64,000 nt of DNA from Euglena gracilis (lineage: Eukaryota; Euglenida; Euglenophyceae; Euglenales): positions 9,219,071-9,283,070 of the forward strand of contig CP154957.1 of NCBI GenBank assembly GCA_039621445.1, given 5' to 3'. How positions within the stretch are numbered: the first letter of the stretch is position 1; every line of letters starts with the position of its first letter. Below are positions 60,542 through 64,000 of the stretch, piece by piece. Under the pieces are notes generated by a model. That model ran no database searches. It was not told the origin of the DNA and was given only the letters and a program-made list of their open reading frames with translations. The position numbers and the translations under genes were made by a program.

Positions 60542-63132
60542 CACAACACACACACACACACACGTTGTGCTTACTGCAGTCCAGCGATCAAGCCATTGTT
60601 CAAGACACCACAGTTTTTTGGAAGCATGGGGATTTCTTTATCTGGAAGTGGTCTTTTCCCTCCCAGCCAGGCAGCACCTTTTGTTGCCGCTGGCAGCTCC
60701 AATCGACCCCTCTCCCACCTTGTGCGCTGACATGAAGCTGGAGCAAGCCCGCCCAAGCTGGCTCCAATAATAAGTGCAGTACATAAGTACATAATTAAGA
60801 AGGGTTTTCTTTGCATTAGCATCTGGTTGTAATTTTCCTGCCTGCTGGATTTGAGGGGTTTTTTTGCCAGGATTTTGGAACAGCTGAGTCCAACAGGGGG
60901 GGGGGTGATATCCGCCATATTTCCCGCAGTTTTTCCACAATTTTGGCGTTCCCCCCCCCATATTTCCGCATGATCTTGAGAATTGAAGGTGCAATGATTT
61001 CTGGCAATTCCATGAATGGTTTGCAAGGCAAGGGGGTAACACGCTGCCTTTTTTTGCATCTGTTTGCATTTTCTAACTCTGGCAATTTGGCAATGTTGAC
61101 CAATTTTGGAAATGTTTTTGTCCTTTCTCCTTGAAATTCTGCTAGGAACGCATTGTCCATTTAGGGAAAAGTTTCATTTGGACCAATTTTTCGATTTTTT
61201 TTCACCAACAAATTCCATGTTTTTGGATAAAACCTCTGAAAAGGTGTCCTACAACCGGGGGGGGGGGGTGTCGTTGGACATGGGGGGGGGTCATTGGACA
61301 TAGAGTGGGATGTAATTTTGGGAACATTCTAGCGCAAAGCCGAAATATTTTGCAACCAAAATTGGCAAAAAAAATATTGGCCAAAATGCCATTTTTGGCA
61401 CTTTTTGGGACGAAATTTGTCAAAATTGCCCAAAGTTTTTGGCGCAAAGCGCCAGAAGGAAAAATTTGGCCTTTTTTGGGGTGTGGGGTCCCGAGCACCT
61501 GGCGACTGTTTTTCACCCCTTGTCTTTGGTCACAACCCAGAGTTCTGATCCACTTACCTGCGCTTTTGTATCAAACACGGAGGGGGGGGGGACGCACTCC
61601 CCGGGTCACCAAACCTTAAAATAAAAATAAATATCTGTTCCATACTGTTCAGGGAGTGTCCCCATTTGAACTAGGGGGGGGGGGGGGCGGCTTTTGGTTT
61701 TATGGAAAATCCCTGGTTGGCGTCCACAAATTGAGAATTATGCACTGAAGGGCATCCTGGGGTGGGGGGGGGGTCGGCGGGTTTGGACAGACCCCCGTCG
61801 TTGGGGCTTGGCGGTCACCGCGGGCTACGTCAGCATCAGCTCCCTGAATGCGGCGTTGTCGATTGAGGTGGACCAGAGCCAGATAATGTTCTGGGGGGCA
61901 TCGCCAGCGGCACAATTGTTCAGCTACCCCCCCCCCGAAATTGGAATGCCATCCCCCTCTCTGTTGGGGCGGAAATGGGTCGAAAAGGGTTTTTCGATTT
62001 CGAAAGGGAAACTCGTTTTTTGAGGTTTTGGGGGTGGGGGATCACCTCGCTTCTCGATTTGGCTGGAAAACAGCTCGCCAGCTGGGTTTGGGCTTTCTGG
62101 CCAGTTTTGGGGGACCGGCTGGGTCAGTGCGACTGCTGGTCAGACCATGAAGGTTTCCTAAGAGAACATGTAAAGCTCTCAATTTATTCTGACTATTCTG
62201 CACACAAAGGCACTTGCACACAGGCACACACATCCACCTGCTCGTCTTGAGTCACCCTTTATTAGCATTCACAGTCGGGTGTGGAGTGTAACTTGCAGTT
62301 TTGCAAGCATTAGGAGCAGCGGTTATTTTAGGTAATTATTGTGACGTCCACGGTGTCGTAGACATGCAATCACTTGTCATTGACCGACTCCCCCCCCCCC
62401 AGGGGGAGGAGTGACCGACTTTTTTTTGGTCCAAACCTGGGGGGGGGGGTCGACAAAAAAGCCTCCGCTTCCCAAAAAAAACAACAACTAGGCCATTTCT
62501 TCAGATTTGTGTTCAAATTGCCCCCCAGGCCAGGGGGGTGACTCGTTTTCTGGAAAAGTGATTGCCTGGCATTTAGAAGTGTAATTGGGCCCCTGGGGGT
62601 CAGTAAAAAATGTATAATCTCAGGAGACTCCATCCACTGTTATCCTGTGATGGGGTTTGGGGAACCTGATTGTCTAGTTTGGGGGGAGACGAATCGCAGC
62701 AAACATAACCCCCCCAAAATAAGACCTGGGTCTTATTTCTGAGTCCATTGCTGGAAACCTCCAGGGGGCCTTATTTTTGAGGGGGTCTTATTTTTGAATT
62801 TTTTTCTTGACCGACCAGGGACCGAAAAGGCACCTTTTTCCGGTTCCCAAAAACAAAACAAAAATTCCTTCGGGCTTTGCGCCATGTGTAAATTGTTCCA
62901 TATGGACATTTACCATGATTTCTGGAAGTACCATTTTTTTGAAATTTCATCATTTTCATGTCTGAAATTGTGGTTTTTTGGGGGTTTTTTTGCTTCGTTG
63001 CATGCTTCCAACGCCATTTCCCTTGTCCCCCAGTCTCCAAAGGACGGCACCACGTTGACGGGCATCATCGCGACGTACCAGAACACCGTGCGGTACGCCG
63101 GGAAGTCGACGGAGGTGATGGTGGGCCGAAAG
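39795..63132 (+). CDS. EF-hand/TM receptor with successive Cache-type sensor segments, 23 exons, continues past window
   Basis: The joined exons give about 740 residues and no stop. Residues 1-120 (MFEKTMSF..., an acidic helix LSERDIEMLQEEEAYEAEE, VLIERVRQMEHAQGDLESS) are cytosolic-looking. Residues 121-200 resemble a degenerate EF-hand pair (LRNVFESM..NGKITMDQL; LLDFDQVLTLYQ). A basic stretch (RRFHDWVRLKLQQRKIK) precedes one membrane helix at about 251-275 (LLLLILATSCAISISIVVFA). The remainder has many Asn-x-Ser/Thr sites and is read as extracellular. It shows successive Cache-type blocks: QEILLAHWN / DFLTDLRF / ALAGQSG..GQDYR / LGLALVYNV, then QEIVLANNESG / LNGTAETADFNGEATLCAFGP, then TLEVEFGAQ / IATGASGVTNGIDYR / RLAVTAGYV, then TEVMVGRK. 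Cache domains bind small ligands in chemoreceptors, kinases and cyclases. The output domain lies beyond the window. Joining exons 1-8 to the receptor part is inferred from frame and repeats. Confidence 0.7.
39964..40614. mobile_element. MITE-like element, AGGGGTTTTCTTAAG family
   Basis: Left end AGGGGTTTTCTTAAGCC, right end CCTGAAGAAAACCCTTG. It lies in receptor intron 1, just after the start exon. Confidence 0.68.
41263..41340 (+). CDS. Receptor exon 2
   Basis: It reads DPTSPLVTAPPPLAILEPPL, then KSVEAA, a Pro-rich linker. GCC is shared with exon 3. Coding status rests on frame and composition. Confidence 0.5.
41707..41805 (+). CDS. Receptor exon 3
   Basis: It reads TLSERDIEMLQEEEAYEAEE, then GGASVGQPPPTL. 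GCTC recurs at 42221-42224. Confidence 0.6.
42082..42494. mobile_element. TIR element enclosing receptor exon 4
   Basis: The left end TAACCCCCCCCCAAATAAAA and the right end CTATTCGGGGAGGGGTTAA are roughly inverted. GAATAGAAGCCCCCCC repeats lie inside, and receptor exon 4 sits in the middle. Confidence 0.55.
42225..42259 (+). CDS. Receptor exon 4 (35 nt)
   Basis: It reads GGHNRVLIERVR. CAGAC occurs at both ends of the next intron, which would then run AC to AG. The exon lies inside a terminal-inverted-repeat element (42082-42494). Confidence 0.6.
42557..42593. repeat. TG microsatellite
   Basis: About 12 TG units with a GCGCGC interruption. Confidence 0.8.
43119..43159 (+). CDS. Receptor exon 5 (41 nt)
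   Basis: It follows tgcctctgcag and reads QMEHAQGDLESSA. Joined to exon 4 it gives IERVRQMEHAQ. GCAG is shared with exon 6. Confidence 0.6.
43793..43818 (+). CDS. Receptor exon 6 (26 nt)
   Basis: It reads AMGPEFLKP. It contains an ATG and is followed by GTGAGC, so it could instead be the first exon of a separate gene. The repeat-guided join keeps frame on both sides. Confidence 0.5.
44211..44318 (+). CDS. Receptor exon 7, EF-hand-like
   Basis: It reads TLRLVEMLRNVFESMSVNGK, then ITMDQLPFVLVGAEIQ, a helix-loop-helix with a shortened acidic loop. It ends CAG before GCCACG. CAGGCCAC recurs at 44966-44973 in the same phase. Confidence 0.75.
44969..45100 (+). CDS. Receptor exon 8, EF-hand-like
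   Basis: It reads ATAQEINDAIEEHLPDADDA, then DALLDFDQVLTLYQHLV, ending before the donor GTATGTG. The acidic DADDAD loop is followed by LDFDQVL. Confidence 0.78.
45912..46040 (+). CDS. Receptor exon 9, juxtamembrane basic region
   Basis: It follows gccccatcccgcag and reads RVFSILPKAAAAAHTVLWRR, then FHDWVRLKLQQRKIK. CACACC at its end recurs at 46805-46810. Confidence 0.68.
46811..46916 (+). CDS. Receptor exon 10, transmembrane helix
   Basis: It reads GPRFTTRLLLLILATSCAIS, then ISIVVFAVVFIFDQA, a clear membrane span of about 24 residues after a basic flank. No GT or AG borders. GCCC is shared with exon 11. Confidence 0.78.
47429..47526 (+). CDS. Receptor exon 11
   Basis: It reads LLPIPLRLAANHSDTLVVDH, then IKRDGELMRDGLQ, the start of the extracellular part with an NHS sequon. 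TGCAG is shared with exon 12. Confidence 0.78.
47751..49110. mobile_element. 1.36-kb TIR element with ATTGCGC palindromes
   Basis: The termini CTTAGGCAGCC...GCAC on the left and inverted on the right resemble those of 2044-4907. About nine short palindromes of the type CATTGCGCCAAAGCGCAATG are spread inside (47795, 48365, 48420, 48632, 48783, 49040). It lies in receptor intron 11. Confidence 0.68.
49484..49508. repeat. CCTAA interstitial repeat
   Basis: AACCTAACCTAACCTA and a second run of three units, interrupted once. It resembles a TTAGG-type telomere unit but is very short and internal. Confidence 0.7.
49780..49896 (+). CDS. Receptor exon 12
   Basis: It reads SYNTKLTRLAMLLGVVVERL, then AELAYQQLL, the long N-terminal helix usual before a Cache fold. 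TGCTG is shared with exon 13. Confidence 0.75.
50262..50525. mobile_element. MITE-like element with C/G-tract ends
   Basis: It starts GGATTTTTTTTAGTCG and ends GTCTCAAAAAGAACCCC. The core GGCACCGAAGGCGCCGAAA and TATTTTTAGCATTTTTCGC match 12447-12718. It ends 35 bp before receptor exon 13. Confidence 0.65.
50561..50711 (+). CDS. Receptor exon 13
   Basis: It reads EGWYSHDSLSMVNSSVGVVK, then AWVDQLVARNATTADLIQ and RQEI. GAGATCC (50705-50711) recurs at 52585-52591. Confidence 0.8.
51380..52240. repeat. Array of GGAAGCG...CGCTTCC palindromes
   Basis: Six or so palindromes such as GGAAGCGGGATTTCGCTTCC and GGGAAGCGATTTTTCGCTTC. A CCGCCTAAG end motif at 52351 resembles the termini of 2044-4907; no left end was found. 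Confidence 0.55.
52592..52653 (+). CDS. Receptor exon 14, Cache block
   Basis: With exon 13 it gives RQEILLAHWNATAGRIDFLT, then DLRFK, the Cache strand pair E-x-L-L-A and F-L-T-x-L-R-F. CAAG is the junction repeat. Confidence 0.82.
53693..53766 (+). CDS. Receptor exon 15, Cache block
   Basis: It reads LALAGQSGALFGQDYRPRPV, then AAGS, the conserved ALxGxSGxxxGxDYRGxPV element. AGCCA is shared with exon 16. Confidence 0.82.
53874..54168. mobile_element. GATATC-ended element, short copy
   Basis: It runs from GGGGGATTGATAACTGC to CCTCCGATATCAATCCCCCC, in receptor intron 15. Confidence 0.65.
54296..54470. repeat. 22-bp tandem repeat
   Basis: About six units of TACATATAGTTCATCCATAC plus AG, upstream of receptor exon 16. 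Confidence 0.85.
54644..54782 (+). CDS. Receptor exon 16, end of Cache 1
   Basis: It reads QPAGYRPLLGLGLALVYNVR, then ADFMDPVAGAVDAINN, the WGLVVKVD-type last strand and exit helix. GCGC is the junction repeat. Confidence 0.78.
55744..56222. mobile_element. GATATC-ended element, full copy
   Basis: It runs from TGCAGGGGGGGGG, ATTGATATC to GATATCAATTATCCCCCCCT, with TTTTTCCGCAA repeats near both ends. It lies in receptor intron 16. Confidence 0.75.
56620..56724 (+). CDS. Receptor exon 17, Cache 2 start
   Basis: It reads PSGENFTDPSRRQNTQEIVL, then ANNESGTLLVMPAPP, the second E-I-V-L-A strand. CCACCG is shared with 58194-58199. Confidence 0.75.
58200..58326 (+). CDS. Receptor exon 18, Cache 2
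   Basis: It reads ARAVQGLNGTAETADFNGEA, then TLCAFGPMPVSGIG, matching ALxGxSG..DYRGxxVLAAYGPV. GGGA is shared with exon 19. Confidence 0.8.
58511..58557 (+). CDS. Receptor exon 19, end of Cache 2
   Basis: It reads MEIKLTREEFLDEQGA and completes the last strand of the second unit. The right end is uncertain: GCG shared with 59097-59099, or CTGGA shared with 59130-59134. Confidence 0.6.
58850..59070. mobile_element. MITE-like C/G-tract element
   Basis: Same core as 12447-12718 (GACGCCAAAAGCGCCGAAAA, then TTTTTTAGCATTTTCGCG), ending just before receptor exon 20. Confidence 0.6.
59100..59229 (+). CDS. Receptor exon 20, Cache 3 start
   Basis: It reads GDFFHDLGGTLDYLNAHMSG, then TLEVEFGAQ and TTVVPAQAW. 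GCGTGGC (59223-59229) recurs at 59893-59899. Confidence 0.7.
59900..60071 (+). CDS. Receptor exon 21, Cache 3
   Basis: It reads FADECGAACGTFPGNLAYLQ, then IATGASGVTNGIDYRPGAVL, the third A-x-x-G-x-S-G...DYR element. TTGGC is shared with exon 22. Confidence 0.8.
60349..60561. repeat. CA microsatellite
   Basis: About 210 bp of CA with a few AACA and CCA interruptions, in receptor intron 21. Confidence 0.95.
61813..61876 (+). CDS. Receptor exon 22, end of Cache 3
   Basis: With the bases before it this reads LRLAVTAGYVSISSLNAALS, then IEVDQ. The intron runs CAG to CAG. Confidence 0.75.
63034..63132 (+). CDS. Receptor exon 23, start of a fourth Cache-type unit
   Basis: It follows cttgtcccccag and reads SPKDGTTLTGIIATYQNTVR, then YAGKSTEVMVGRK. 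The frame meets TGA at 63145. A donor between 63125 and 63145 is assumed because the fourth unit is incomplete. Confidence 0.68.
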
Positions 63133-64000
63133 CATACCGCTGCTTGAGTCTGGGTTCTGCTGAATTTCTCGGGGTGTTTCCCGGGGCCCTGGGGGTCTGA
63201 TGAAGTGTGGGTCATCTTTTGCCCCCCCCCAAGCCAATCTTTTTTTTTAATTTGGGTGTCTTCCTCTCCTGTTACCGTGCAAGCAACTGCCTGCTTGTAA
63301 GAAACCCGGTGTTGCAGTGGCGCACAGTGCTCGAGACTTCGCCTGGAGCCCCTTTCATTCCAAAACATTTTGGCATTCTGGTCTGTTCTGCTGAGCTTCC
63401 TGGAGGTTTAAGCCCTATCTGGCGTGTTGCGACGCTCCACAGCTAAAATTGCTCACGGTCTTAGCCATCCAGAAAGTATGCCTTGTGGGAAACTGTCCTC
63501 GACCCTCTATCGGTACTGCCGATAATTGTGCTTTTTTTACAAACATTTTCTGGGTTCTTTATGATTTTTCTCTTGCTTTAGTTTTTGACTAGTTTGAAGC
63601 AGTATTTTTAAAAGAATTAAGAAATTTCATAAAAATAAGTCCTGTCCTCCTGTGCCTCCTGTCTCTATGTATGGTTTTTTTGGAGACAGAAAGGTACACC
63701 TTTTTTTAGGGATTGGGTAGCCCCCCCCCCAAATATAACCCCCCAGCTTTGGATGGGATTTCAAGACCCTCAGGAGGGGCTTTATAGATGGGGGGCATTT
63801 ATTTGGGGGGTAAAATCAAACTTTTTGGGTGGCCTCTATGACTTTCGGCGGCTTTCCATTGTGGCCAAATAACAATTTAGGCCAAGTTTTTGTTGTGTAC
63901 CTCCTCTTTTTTGCGAAAATGTGCAATTATCCAAATGGAGCATTTTTTTGGTGAAAGAAATGTTGTATCCACCCAAAAATTTTTCAACTGCTTCCTGAAT
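63133..64000. other. Receptor intron 23 start and window end
   Basis: No further exon recognised apart from the small element at 63709-63817. Confidence 0.4.
63709..63817. mobile_element. Small TIR element with C-tract ends
   Basis: TAGCCCCCCCCCCAAATATA on the left and GCATTTATTTGGGGGGTAA on the right are inverted. It resembles 42082-42494 and the AATAAGAC-containing sequence at 62708-62800. Confidence 0.6.

Overview
The window looks like nuclear DNA of a protist with split genes. All five genes that can be supported lie on the + strand. Their exons are short (about 18-190 nt), GC-rich in third codon positions and separated by AT-rich or C/G-homopolymer-rich introns of 90 bp to 4 kb. No rRNA, tRNA or CRISPR array was seen. 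The one-way gene order, the pyrimidine-AG boxes just upstream of two start codons, and the many introns without GT-AG ends fit Euglenozoa, most likely a diplonemid or a euglenid. That assignment is inference from gene architecture, not from a search.

Layout: (1) 893-7000, the 3' end of a type I DnaJ/Hsp40 (DNAJA) gene ending in the prenylation-type tail CVHQ. (2) 10937-20174, a complete inosine-uridine-preferring nucleoside hydrolase in 12 exons. (3) 22036-34690, a 13-exon gene for an unrecognised 315-residue single-membrane-span protein. (4) 35842-39208, a small 4-exon LYR-motif protein resembling LYRM7/MZM1. (5) 39795 to beyond 63130, a 23-exon (and continuing) membrane receptor. It has a cytosolic N-terminus with an EF-hand-like region, one membrane helix, and an extracellular part made of successive Cache-type sensor segments.

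The exons were chained by hand. The reading frame stays open and the protein families stay aligned across 52 junctions, and the two complete multi-exon genes with a clear start and stop sum to exact codon multiples. Only about eight junctions are plain GT-AG and about seven are GC-AG. Nearly all the others join at a short direct repeat (2-8 bp) present at both intron ends and in the same codon phase. Many introns carry MITE-like elements with terminal inverted repeats. These include two large elements (2044-4907 and 47751-49110) that share similar termini but hold different arrays of short palindromes. A 21-bp minisatellite sits exactly on one splice donor of the hydrolase gene.

The genes do not form an obvious pathway. 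They are a chaperone, a purine/pyrimidine salvage enzyme, a probable respiratory-complex assembly factor, a membrane protein of unknown role and a ligand sensor, which is compatible with a one-way housekeeping gene cluster. Exon ends are precise only to within the repeated bases at each junction.
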